Source: Anagrus nilaparvatae
Taxonomy: Eukaryota > Arthropoda > Insecta > Hymenoptera > Mymaridae
Assembly (NCBI GenBank): GCA_022575985.1
Contig: JAKSXM010000247.1
Coordinates: forward strand, 8,455,501 to 8,519,500
DNA length: 64,000 nucleotides
Direction: 5' to 3'
Translations under genes and position numbers: made by a program
The notes under the pieces: model-generated
What the model saw: the letters and a program-made list of their open reading frames with translations, nothing else
What the model was told of the DNA's origin: nothing
Databases searched by the model: none
In this document: piece after piece, positions 11,386 to 21,359 of the stretch
How positions within the stretch are numbered: position 1 is the stretch's first letter
Layout: each line of letters opens with the position of its first letter

Positions 11386-12136
11386 TGTTACGTATGGTAG
11401 ATCAAAATTGATATGCCTAACATCTGATATATATATATATAAATAGTAAACCCTATATCCGATAGCTGTATTAATATTACAGACGACATAGGAACCCGCA
11501 GGTGCATTTCCGCTGTTGCTGATCTAGCACAATAGCGTGGGACCAAAAGTCAACTATGACGTAAATTAGGAGGGATTTAGGCGTTATAAACTGCATAAAT
11601 CCCACCTCGCGATTCTCGGTAATAATTAGGGACGCCTTTGCTAATTGGACGTGACGAGACCGACGCTTTTTTTTATTGGACGTCTCCCTCAAAATCTCGG
11701 AATATGGGCAGATTCATATTAGATTATATATTGCCCTTCAGGCGCCCAAACCAGTCATTAGAATACTATCTTTCGTTTAGAGTCTTACCACTCTGTTACA
11801 GTTTTACCTTTAATTACTTGACTTTAAGACTTAGACAGTTTTATTATATTTACTTATAATTAATAAAGTGAAAGTTATATATCAAATCAGTTATCAGTTA
11901 TTATTGTGACAATTCCTTCTGTAATTAAGAACTTAGCCTCAGGTTAGGTTCATCCAGCTTAGATCGAACCCGAACTCATCTACAAATATATCAACTATAA
12001 ACCAACCAAATAATAACCATACCAACTTATATAAAATACCTGGGGCAGTCAATATCCCCAGGATAAACTTATTTATATTTTATATTTTATATTTATATTT
12101 ACGTATCCCTTGGATAAAACCTCAGGATACGTAACA
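11386..12136 (+). mobile_element. LTR, TGTTACG family, copy 1 (probably a 3' LTR)
   Basis: Begins TGTTACGTATGG and ends GGATACGTAACA, giving the TGTTACG/CGTAACA terminal inverted repeat. It shares blocks across its length with the LTR at 23369, including the GACGCTT region, ATATGGGCAG, CGCCCAAA, an AATAAAGT polyadenylation-type signal and CCTGGGGCA. It is preceded by a purine-rich tract (GGCGGAGA) and lacks a primer site afterwards, both expected of a 3' LTR. No target duplication was found. Overlapping ORFs are LTR shadows. Confidence 0.8.
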
Positions 12137-12789
12137 ATTGCTTAAGTATAAGTATTAGAAAAAAAAGGAAATTATTAGATAATTTAAATTTTTTATAAAA
12201 TACACAATTGAGTGATAGAGAGAGTATCAAACTATAAAAAGTACATGAGAGATATGATTAATTAAAGTATACAAGTTTAATTTAATTTTTTTTTTAATGT
12301 TGTAAAGTCTTAATTGTTGATATAAATGATATTTTTAATAATAATGATACTAATAATAATAATAATCTACTATTAACAATGATAATATTAATAGCAGACC
12401 ACTTTATATAATTTTTATTTACAACTAAATAATATTAAAAAATTAAAGAGTGAAAGAAAAAAAAAATAATACGTATCTTATATTTTAAAAGTATTAAAAG
12501 AGGTGAAGAATCAACAATTTGATGCATCGTGGTAGCTAGAAGGACCCATATATAATTCAGTAGCAGAAGAACTCGTTGAAAATAAGATATGGCCGCTGAC
12601 TGAACTGCTACCAAAACACCAGAAGACGATGACGCCAAAAGAATATTTTGTATAGAAGAAACACGTGATCGCTGACTGAAGTGTTTGTCTTCTTCTTCAT
12701 AAGAAAATTTGCTTTTTCCCTCCTTTTTTATGACGCTCGAATTGTTGAATTTTATAAATTTATTTTCTTCTTTTTCCACTTTTTAAATT
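12137..12789. other. Intergenic stretch, one weak coding-like patch
   Basis: AT-rich with a GATAATAAT microsatellite-like patch near 12340-12390. Between about 12530 and 12655 the plus strand reads as a less repetitive peptide of roughly 38 codons ending in TAG, while the minus strand holds a 114-codon ORF (12435-12779). Neither is recognised and I cannot choose between them. Confidence 0.4.
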
Positions 12790-13110
12790 TTTGATGATTT
12801 TTGACAAGCAAAAAATTTTGCCGAGTTGAAAATTTTTTACAATGAATTTTGAAATGAAGTTCCTCGGTTGAAATTATTTAAATTAAAAAAATTTCGCCAT
12901 GTTGAAAATTTTTTTTGCAATGAAATTTTCAAATAATTCGCCATATTGAATTTTAATTTTAAATTGAGAAATTTTGCCAAGATGAAATTTCTTAAGATAA
13001 TTTTCTAATATAATTCGCCAGGTTGAATTTTATTTTAATTGAAAAAATTTCGCCGCGTTGAAATTTATTGAGATAATTTTTGAATTTTTATTTCGCCATG
13101 TTGAAATTTT
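12790..13110. repeat. Degenerate minisatellite with TTCGCCATGTTGAAA core
   Basis: Seven imperfect copies of (T)CGCCANGTTGAAATTTT at intervals of 35-70 bp (near 12819, 12890, 12939, 12974, 13015, 13049, 13093). It lies beside the Maverick remnant and could derive from its terminal region, but no opposite copy was found beyond 17450. Confidence 0.65.
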
Positions 13111-13279
13111 TTGCGTGGACTGTATTAAATTATTTTGTGCCGCACTTTGATTATGAAATTAACACCTTCACCACTTTTGAAAAATATTGTTACAATAAAA
13201 TATATTCAGCACTTTTATCAATTTTTATTGCTATAACACACAAGTTTTTAAAAAAAAACTTCCTGGCACGCGAACGGCC

Positions 13280-13534
13280 TTGATGAAAGCATGCGTGCTC
13301 GTTAAATACGAAAAAGATAACTGCCGTTTTAAACTTTTTATTATTGATAAAGCACTCCAACGGTTCGTAGGACCAAATCTAAATATAAATACATATAAAT
13401 GTACAATACGGAACACCCAAAATGAAATCGTTTTTCTCGCAAATGAAAATTTAGGTTCTATTTCGCAAGCTAAAAAAATATTTTCCGTTGTGGTTATAAA
13501 TTTCCTCAGTGAAAAATATCTAGAAATATTTTGA
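13280..13534 (+). other. Unidentified 84-codon ORF before the integrase
   Basis: Uninterrupted, varied in composition and immediately upstream of the integrase remnant, so it may be part of the same Maverick. I recognise no domain. It begins MMKACVLVKYEKDN and ends shortly before the first recognisable integrase residues in another phase. Confidence 0.3.
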
Positions 13535-13539
13535 ATTCA

Positions 13540-14283
13540 AATACACTGAAAAAAGTTACAGGGCACTTCAAAAAAATTTTAAAACATTGTATTCCAAAGA
13601 ATCTGCATGTAAATTTTTTTTTTTTAATTTTGTAATTATTGATTAAAAAAAAAAATATTTATTATTTTAGGTTGACCAAGGCACAAAGTTTTATAATAAA
13701 AATTTCAAGGATTTAATGAAAAAATATAACATTAACATGTATTCGACCTTTACACACATAAAAGGTTCAATGGTCGAACGTTTCATTAAGACTTTAAAAC
13801 AAATGATTTGGAAACGATTCAGTCTCAACGAGAGTTACAAGTATATAAATTTTTAGCCTGAAATCGTGGCCAAATATAATGCCACGAAACATCATACAAC
13901 CAATATGTGCCCCAAAGACGTACGAAAAAAGCATGAGAAACTTTTATTGCGCACGGTTTACAATTATAATAATATCGTACGTGTACATAGGCCGATGTAT
14001 TTGAGAAGGGGTACTTACCATCATGGTCTACTGAAGTTTTTACAATTGAAAAAGTTCAATCCACGAATCCAGTGACATATATTTTAAAAGACTATCAAGA
14101 TAATGTAATTTCAGGCGGCTTTTAAAACGAGCTTTCGAAAACGAATTTTCAAAATGTTTGTCTAGCTGAAAAAATTTTAAAATCAAGAGGGGATAAGGTT
14201 TTTGTTAAGTGGCTTGGTTTTGATAATTCACATAATAGTTGGATAAAAAAATCTGATGTATTAAATAAAGAAATAAACAATAT
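13540..14283 (+). pseudogene. Maverick integrase with C-terminal chromodomain
   Basis: The catalytic core is recognisable: VDQGTKFYN with the second catalytic Asp, then about 34 residues later MVERFIKTLKQ with the Glu, followed by the HHTTNMCPKDV region. At 14140-14283 a chromodomain-like segment reads KVFVKWLGFDNSHNSWI. A GT-AG intron (13609-13670) fits precisely, because removing it joins IPKNLH to VDQGTKF in frame. The N-terminal zinc region and first catalytic Asp are not visible. A TAG at 13855-13857 and frameshifts near 14040 and 14125 break the gene. The chromodomain, as in other Maverick integrases, would bind modified histones. Confidence 0.75.
13609..13670 (+). other. Candidate intron in the integrase
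   Basis: 62 bp, starting GTAAATTT and ending TTATTTTAG, T-rich. Its removal restores the conserved integrase reading across the junction, which is the main argument for it. Alternatively it is an insertion that happens to end in AG. Confidence 0.5.
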
Positions 14284-14311
14284 GCATATTTCATTTTTTA
14301 AAAATCTTTAT

Positions 14312-17300
14312 TTATTGCATTTCCTCAAATTCCTTAATTTTATAATGTCCATGAGGCAGAGTTTCTACTGTATTTGGAATACGCCATCTTTTATCATCTT
14401 TACATTGTAAGGCAATTTTTTTTTCAGAAACTGTATATACATTATGATGCTTAGATCTAAAAGAATTCTGTTCACATGTTGAAATTTCATTGTCAAATAA
14501 ACATTTTACATAATTTTCAAACTTTAAATTTTTTTCAAGATAATATTATTTAACATCCTTTGCTCTCTTAATTTCTACATCATCTTCGGTTAAAACTGCA
14601 TACATTTTCGCAGACAGGGCAACGACTTTCCGAATTATACGGTCAGCTGTCTCAAACTTCATAAGACCGAGATAACCTTTATGCATACGTGGAATCCCAA
14701 ACTTATTATCTGGCGGAAAATTACTTGTATTAAATTTTTCTATATTTTCCCGAATAATTCGGTAAGGATCAATACCCGTAAAGCAGTAGATTAGGGAATC
14801 GGTATCTGTGTAGATTAAATGGGCTTTTGGCCCACATAAGGGTAAAATAAAGTCAAAATGAAAATTGTTCAAAATTAGTTTGGCAGTATCCAAAATACAG
14901 AAACCCGTAAAAATCGGGCGGTCATATGTCATTTGCAGTTTATTCAACTTGGCCGCTGCAAAATCATCACTGAAAAGTTGCAATCTTTTAAAATTGGGTC
15001 GGGAAATTAAATTTCCAATTCCTGCTCGACCTTCCCATTTTCCCGAAAGATTATTTTTTGTCCTTTTGCGTAAGTTTTTCACGAATTTTCCGAATATAGA
15101 GTTTAGGCAGAGTTTCCAGAAGTTTTTCTCCAAAGCAGTAGTTGCATTTTGCCTCATTTTGATACAAAAATGAATAAAAGATAAGAGCCAATCGATCTGA
15201 TTGAATTGAATGATTTTGTGAATTTTTGTACACTTAACACCGTGTTTTAAAGCCTGTTTCAAGCTTCTATAATATATTACATAGTTATTTTTATCTTGCA
15301 GGGTGGCTAAAAGTTTTTTAGATTTTCCACCAGGTGGAAAAGATTTTTCCGGACAAAAGGGAAGACAACTTAAAGAATCATGAATACAGATATGTTAAAT
15401 CAACTTCTAAAACATACCCGATAGGCGATGTATCAGAAATACTTTGAGCATCGAAATCTTCACAATTTTCCACCCATTTAAAACCGTCTTTCGGTAAAAA
15501 ATTATTTCCCATTGAACACGAATAAAGCGCGTTAATATTCAAATAAAGCAATTATTTATCTTCTTTATCGGCATTGTAGTCTGGCATATAAATATTATTT
15601 GCTTCTAAATAATGTTTATTAACCTGAACTAAACCACCGCGAATACCTTTTTCAAAAAATATTAATTGATCAACATCAGTCAATAGCTCGATTTCAACCT
15701 TCGTGAACTTAAGCATAGCATCAAAGCTGAAATGGGGGAGGCTGATGTAATTCGTAGGATCAAGATTAAAATATTTCAGTCTTTCCTCACGAAAATTTTC
15801 GAACACGTCGCATAATAAAAGCACGTCGCATTGTAGGTAGAGCATGTAATAGTCTTTAATCGTAGGACATTTAAATCTATCCCAAATTAATTGAGCCCGG
15901 GCATACTCTTCATCGCTTATGTCTGAGTCAGTTAATCTGGAGAAAAAATATTTCTTTTCAGGTTATTTTGTCTCTTCTAATTTTTTACGCGAATCAATAT
16001 ACTCGTAAGGACATATACCTTTCATCGATAAAAGATCAAAATCAGTTTTATTGTGAAATTTTGATTTTAGGTTTTTTTCTGATCGTCGTTCAAAAAGCTA
16101 ACCAATTGCTCGAGCAATGTGTTTAAAAATCTAAGACTATCGATAAATTGCAGTTTGATTTTTGTACCGCGTACATATTTAATAACCGACAAATAATGCT
16201 CCATATTGCGTGGAATAATTTGTATATTACCCTCAATATGCTGGCAAATTTCTTTTATTAGAAAATGAAGGTCATAGCCCGCTCCATGGTGGGCAATACA
16301 GGTGATAGTGAAATTATTTCGATAGTTAAGATTACAAGATTGATGGCTGGCTGAACGGAAGGCCCCCGAAATATGTTCGTGGTCTTTAACCTTGATATCT
16401 TCGGCTGTAAAAGGTTTTCCACATATATGAAATATCTCAGCTTCATTGAAAGCCTTCAATTCGTCGGCAGACAGTTTCATTGGTGTATTTGTTTGCAAAA
16501 TCTAAAAAAAAAAAAATTTTATGCATAAGCTAAATTATAAAAAAAATTTTTTTTTATTTTTACTCACCGTATTAACCTTGAAAGCAATATTTTTCAACTC
16601 GTTTGCAAGCCATTTTGAACAGTCGGTCCCCTCGTGTGATTTATATCCTTTTAATGGACAATCGTATGAAGTTTGTAAATAATATACAATCGCAAAACAT
16701 TCGTGATGTTGATATGCGTTAAAAACTTCGGTAACATTTTCAACTGGTCGTAGTATCGATTCCAAGTCCAAGTACAATACAAAATAATTTTTTATTTTTT
16801 AAAAATAATTTTTAAATTTCATAATATTATTAGATTTTTTTGGTAGCTTAATTGCACATCTATTTAACTGTTTGCATACGACTTTGTGATTTTTTAGTTT
16901 TTCTTCGGTGTAAAAAAAATTTAAGCATGAATTACAAATATGCTTTTTACCATGTTTTCTATTAATTTGACCTGATACAAGTCTAGATAAATCTGTAATC
17001 AGACAAAAATGATTCTCCCAAGTCGATTTATTAAGAGTGGATTTATGTGTTTTTCTCTTTCATTTTTTGTTACGTAAGTTGGTAGAATTAAATTTTTTTT
17101 TCAATAATGAAAACATTTATCGAAATAGGATTCAATTTTTCAAATTTTTCAATGTCTTTAAAGGTAAATAATCCTCTACCAGATTCATCACCAATCCCAG
17201 AGAAATTTAACTTCAATTCATTTAAATTATATGATTTCGGGTCTATAGGATTATTTTTCACAGGTTTCAAAAAGGCGGCCAAGCAGTACAAAATACAGGA

Positions 17301-17450
17301 ATTTCGATCGGATTTAATGTTAAGCACAGATTTAGCTTTACGTTGAATCCAGCATGGTAGTTGAATATAATTAGACTGAGCGAAGCTCATAGCGAAGCTC
17401 TGAGCTGAGCTCAGTCTATTCCCTCGAAATAATGTCGAGTTTGTAACCAC
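14312..17450 (-). pseudogene. Maverick/Polinton-type DNA polymerase B
   Basis: About 3.1 kb, read from 17450 down to a TAA at 14312-14314. In order: an N-terminal conserved block (NYIQLPCWIQ to SINVF, 17088-17390), a C2H2-like finger (HICNSC near 16950), exonuclease motif YLDLESIL (16755), an HNH-like zinc region (KDHEHISGAFRS near 16380), exonuclease HHGAGYDLHFLI (16280), exonuclease III region, polymerase motif A region (15490-15535), motif B KLCLNSIFGKF (near 15100), motif C YTDTDSLIY (near 14800), and a C-terminal DDKRW...GHYKIKEF block. Several stops and frameshifts (14546, 15552, about 15960, 16500) inactivate it, and motif A has Asn where catalytic Asp is expected. Confidence 0.8.
17371..17416. 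repeat. Palindromic insert AGACTGAGCGAAGCT...GCTCAGTCT
   Basis: A GC-rich interrupted palindrome: AGACTGAGC at the left pairs with GCTCAGTCT at the right, with internal CATAGCGAAGCTC and CTGAGCTGAGC repeats. It sits exactly upstream of the conserved NYIQLP block of the polymerase. The same 15-mer occurs reversed at 47520-47534 beside a fragment of the same protein family. Confidence 0.65.
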
Positions 17451-17812
17451 GATAACTCTTTAACGACATTGCCAATTGACTTCAAAATTTCACAGATGAC
17501 CTCAATTGAGACAAAGAGGATCTGATTAAATTTGTGGCTCATTGGGTATGCACGTTTCGGAATAATACCGAAAAGACTGAATGCTAATCAAAAAATTACA
17601 TTTTTTAAAATTTTTCTAAACGATAACTCTTAAACAATATTGCCGAGTGACTTCAAAATTGGGTACACACGATAAAAAATAATAGAGAAAAAACTAACTC
17701 CACATAAAAAATAGCATTTTTTTAAATTTTATATGGAAAATTTCGATGTTTACGAAAAAAAAAAAAAATTTCACATTATCTAGGGATATTCAAGAAAATT
17801 TAAAAACATTAA
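17451..17812. repeat. Left part of an interspersed repeat interrupted by the piggyBac-type element
   Basis: Non-coding AT-rich sequence. From about 17690 it closely matches 41925-42100 (both contain ACTCCACATAAAAAATA, ATTTCGATGTTTACG and ATTCAAGAAAATT). The match resumes after 19125, so the DNA transposon inserted into an older repeat copy. Confidence 0.75.
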
Positions 17813-19124
17813 GGTAACGTCCCACTGTGCGCGCTCGGTATTTTAGTAAAAATAAAAAATTAATTTTAGGGAAAACGGTTTGAAACATTTTTTAGGATTA
17901 TATAAATAAAGTATAGAAGTATGTAAAAATAATTTTTTTTATTAATTTTTTTTATTCTTTATACATAAAATTTTTCTTTTAAATTTATGTGTTTTTGCTA
18001 AAACGTCCTGATGGTTACATGGATAACTGAAGTTTGACAGCACGTAGAAAAAAAACAAAACAAAAATCTTAAATAATATGAGTATAGTTATAGCGTGACC
18101 TACAATTATCAAGATTGGCAAAAAAAAAAAAAGTTATGCAAATTTGAAAAATTTTTCAAAAACGCAATTTTTTTTTCTGGTTATTTTACAAAAAAATATA
18201 GAAGGAAATAAAATTTTTGCAAACTTCTAGTTCACGCGAAAACTACACTTATGGAGAGTATCTGGAAAAAATTTGGAGACAATCGGACCAGACAATTTTT
18301 AGTAATTTATGTAACCAGGTACCAAAAAGTAGTTTCGAGAAAAACACGTTTAAGCTCTTACGTACGTCCGAATCAAAATGCAAAAAAAAAGCTAAAACTT
18401 GGAGAAAGTGAAGTAAATATAATTTAATTTTACACGTATTTTTTTTTTTATAATTGACCGCACATTTTTTGAGTAAATAAATAAACAAACAAAAAATTAA
18501 CACAGGCTCTTATGGGGAATTTAAAAAAATGAAAAAAAAAACATTTAAAATACAAAACTTAGATATTTTTTTTTATGAGTTGATAAATAAAGTCCTAATA
18601 AATAAAAAGAGACCTTAAAATTTACAATCGACCGTCATTTTTTATGGTTTTACTTAAAAAAATGTTAAAAAATGAACGTTTATTCTGCTATTGAGGTAGA
18701 GTCATTTATTATATTTTTTATATTTTTTTATTTATTTGTAAATAATTAAATAATATTGTATAAATAATAAATAATTTATTTAATGCCAAAATTAAGTTAA
18801 TAAAATTCATTTTTAAGCTTTGAATTGTAATAATTAAGTAATATTGAAAAAACTTTTTTATTTATTTGAAGTTGCAATCCTTACTTTTATACGTGTGTAA
18901 GACAAAGATGCTGATAGGTAAAATTCCTGACGTACGTAAGACCTTAAAGATTTTTTTTTATAAAGAAAGAGTAGCTGGGCGCTTTATAAAAGGGGACTTA
19001 AATACTATTAATAATTTTTGAATCATTCTAAAATTTTTTTTATGTATTCTTAGATAGTTTTAGTATAAGAATAAAAAATAAAAAAATTTTGGAAAAAAAA
19101 TTTTCATCACAGTGGGACGTCACC
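17813..19124. mobile_element. Non-autonomous piggyBac-type element with TTAA duplication
   Basis: 1312 bp bounded by 17-bp terminal inverted repeats: GGTAACGTCCCACTGTG (17813-17829) and CACAGTGGGACGTCACC (19108-19124), one mismatch. TTAA lies directly outside both ends (17809-17812 and 19125-19128). The paralogous host repeat at 42041-42066 has the uninterrupted site CATTTTAATAAAA, a single TTAA, so insertion with a 4-bp TTAA duplication is shown by comparison. The interior has no transposase; two short ORFs (18217-18411 plus, 18249-18503 minus) overlap and look fortuitous. Confidence 0.85.
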
Positions 19125-19175
19125 TTAAAAAAAAAAAAATATCGATTATATCACTCGCTGAATAAATAAATATCT

Positions 19176-20770
19176 TATATATGGATCGATATTCCTCAAG
19201 TGTATGTAAACCTAATTCTTGGGTCTTCAAATCGGTCCCAAAATATTTTTCCCTCAAAAAACTATCGATAATAAGTTACCTCCCCAATTTTTAGCCTCCT
19301 AGGTCTTCTTGATTTTTTACAGCCAAATTACTTTTTTTTGTGCTTTTTATTTTTTTTAATTTTAAGAGCGCAAAAATTACTAAAAATTGTCTCAGACTCT
19401 TATTTTATTGCAAAAAAAGTTTTCTTCATAAGCCCAGATAGGAAATTTCCCTGGCTATCCGATTCCGTGGTTCAAAATTATATTCGAGATGCGCATGCGC
19501 GAGAAATCGAGTAAATACGTTACAACTTCTAGCATTCATGACTCCCCAGCAGACAAACCAATTTTACTTTTGAAATACTCAAAATTTTTGTCTTCATGTA
19601 CACTTTTTATGGTAAAATTTTTGTTTTGTTTTTTGGCTCCTATAAAAATCTAGAGCAAAAAAACTGATTCCAAAATTTTCACTTTTTAAAAATTTCAAAT
19701 TTTCCGCCAAGTCACGTGACCAATCAAAAATCTGACCAAAAATTCGGATTCCGCGGGAAATTTTACATAAGCATACCAATTTTTGTGTATTTTCAAAATT
19801 TCGTATCAATTTTACGAATTTTTAAATTTTTCCCCAAAATACTTGAAATTTCAAAAAAAATTCATTTATCAAAAAAAGGTTGTTTTATTGATTTTTTCAC
19901 ACTTTTAATCATTTAAAATTTAACTAAATCAAGAAATATAAACTTTTTTGATACAATATAAGTCAATTAATCTTAAATTTTAAAATTTTAATCATATTAA
20001 AGGTTTTTTTTTATTTTAATGAATTCTAAATTATTAGAAGTGTGAAAAAATCATTAAAACAACCTTTTTTTGATAAATGAATTTTTTTTGAAATTTCAAG
20101 TATTTTGGGGAAAAATTTAAAAATTCGTAAAATTGATACGAAATTTTGAAAATACACAAAAATTGGTATCCTTGTATAAAATTTCCCGCGGAATCCGAAT
20201 TTTTGGTCAGATTTTTTATTGGTCACGTGACTTGGCGGAAAATTTGAAATTTTTAAAAAGTGAAAATTTTGGAATCAGTTTTTTTGCTCTAGATTTTTAA
20301 AGGGAGCCAAAAAACAAAACAAAAATTTCACCATAAAAAGTGTACATGAAGACAAAAATTTTGAGTATTTCAAAAGTAAAATTGGTTTGTCTGCTGGGGA
20401 GTTATGAATGTTAGAAGTTGTAACGTATTTACTCGATTTCTCGCGCATACGCATCTCGAATAAAATTTTGAACCACGGAATCGGATAGCCAGGGAAATTT
20501 CCTATCCGGCCCTATGAGGAAAATTTTTTTTGCAATAAAATAAGAGTCTGAGACAATTTTTAGTAATTTTTGCGCTCTTAAAATTAAAAAAAATAAAAAG
20601 CACATAAAAAAGTAATTTGGCTGCAAAAAATCAAGGAGAAGACCTAGGAGGCTAAAAATTGGGGAGGTAACTTATTTTCGATAGTACTTTGAGGGAAAAA
20701 TATTTTGGGACCGATTTGAAGACCCAAGAATTAGGTTTACATACACTTGAGGAATATCGACCCATATATT
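19176..20770. repeat. Large foldback: inverted arms of about 745 bp
   Basis: Sequence 19176-19920 returns in reverse complement at about 20022-20770 with roughly 95% identity by eye, separated by about 100 bp. Landmarks on both arms: CCTAATTCTTGGGTCTTC, TTACCTCCCCAATTTTTAGCC, GGAAATTTCCCTGGCTATCC, CCCCAGCAGACAAACC. Three ORFs inside (19594, 19716, 20026) are mirror images of one another and are shadows of the repeat. A transcript across it would form a very long hairpin. Confidence 0.9.
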
Positions 20771-21359
20771 AAAATGAAATAATTGAAAAAATTGACTATT
20801 ATTGATTTTATTGGACACGCGTGTATGAAGAATCGTACGGACGAAAATACATGAAAGTGGTTTTAATGTAATCTTTAAAGAAATATCTCCAGACCTTTTT
20901 TTAATTTTTAAAAAATATTTAAATGATTTCGAGAAATCAATATCAGAAGTTAGTGGTCGAAAACGCAAAATAATCTCATTTTTTTTTCACTAAAACTAAT
21001 TTTTCTCAGGATCTAAGAGGTTTTTTGAGACGAGGTTTAGTGCAAATTATTCCTTGGAAAAAATGCTATCAATATGACGTTTTTTTTTTTTTTTTTAATT
21101 TGAGCTCACGGTTCAGAGTTACAACTGTTTGAAGCTAAGAACTTCATAATTAAAAAAATCAAAAAGTGGACATTTTCATCACTTCAGATCTCGGAATGGA
21201 TTGTATCAAAATGTAAAAACCAATTTTCTTTGTATTTATTAAACACTTTTCTAATGCCACTTTTTTTTTTTTTTTAATTTCATTCATTCATTAAAGAGAA
21301 ATATCAAAAAAACGACTTAGAGTCTAATTTTTTGAATTTTTTAATTTTTCATATTTAGG
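20771..21359. other. Non-coding spacer
   Basis: AT-rich, with two long T runs (near 21080 and 21265). No ORF beyond chance, no motif and no clear repeat beyond its junction with the foldback. Confidence 0.6.

Larger units (their letters stand above)
13540..17450. mobile_element. Maverick/Polinton remnant (integrase plus DNA polymerase B)
   Basis: A retroviral-type integrase with chromodomain on the plus strand converges on a protein-primed type DNA polymerase B on the minus strand. That pairing is diagnostic of Maverick/Polinton elements. The other usual genes (packaging ATPase, maturation protease, capsid proteins) are absent from the window and no long terminal inverted repeats are visible, so this is a truncated, decayed copy of about 4 kb instead of 15-20 kb. 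Confidence 0.8.

Noticed and set aside
19594..20226. Three similar short ORFs within the foldback
   Set aside because: They are mirror images of the same AT-rich sequence on the two arms, not a gene family.
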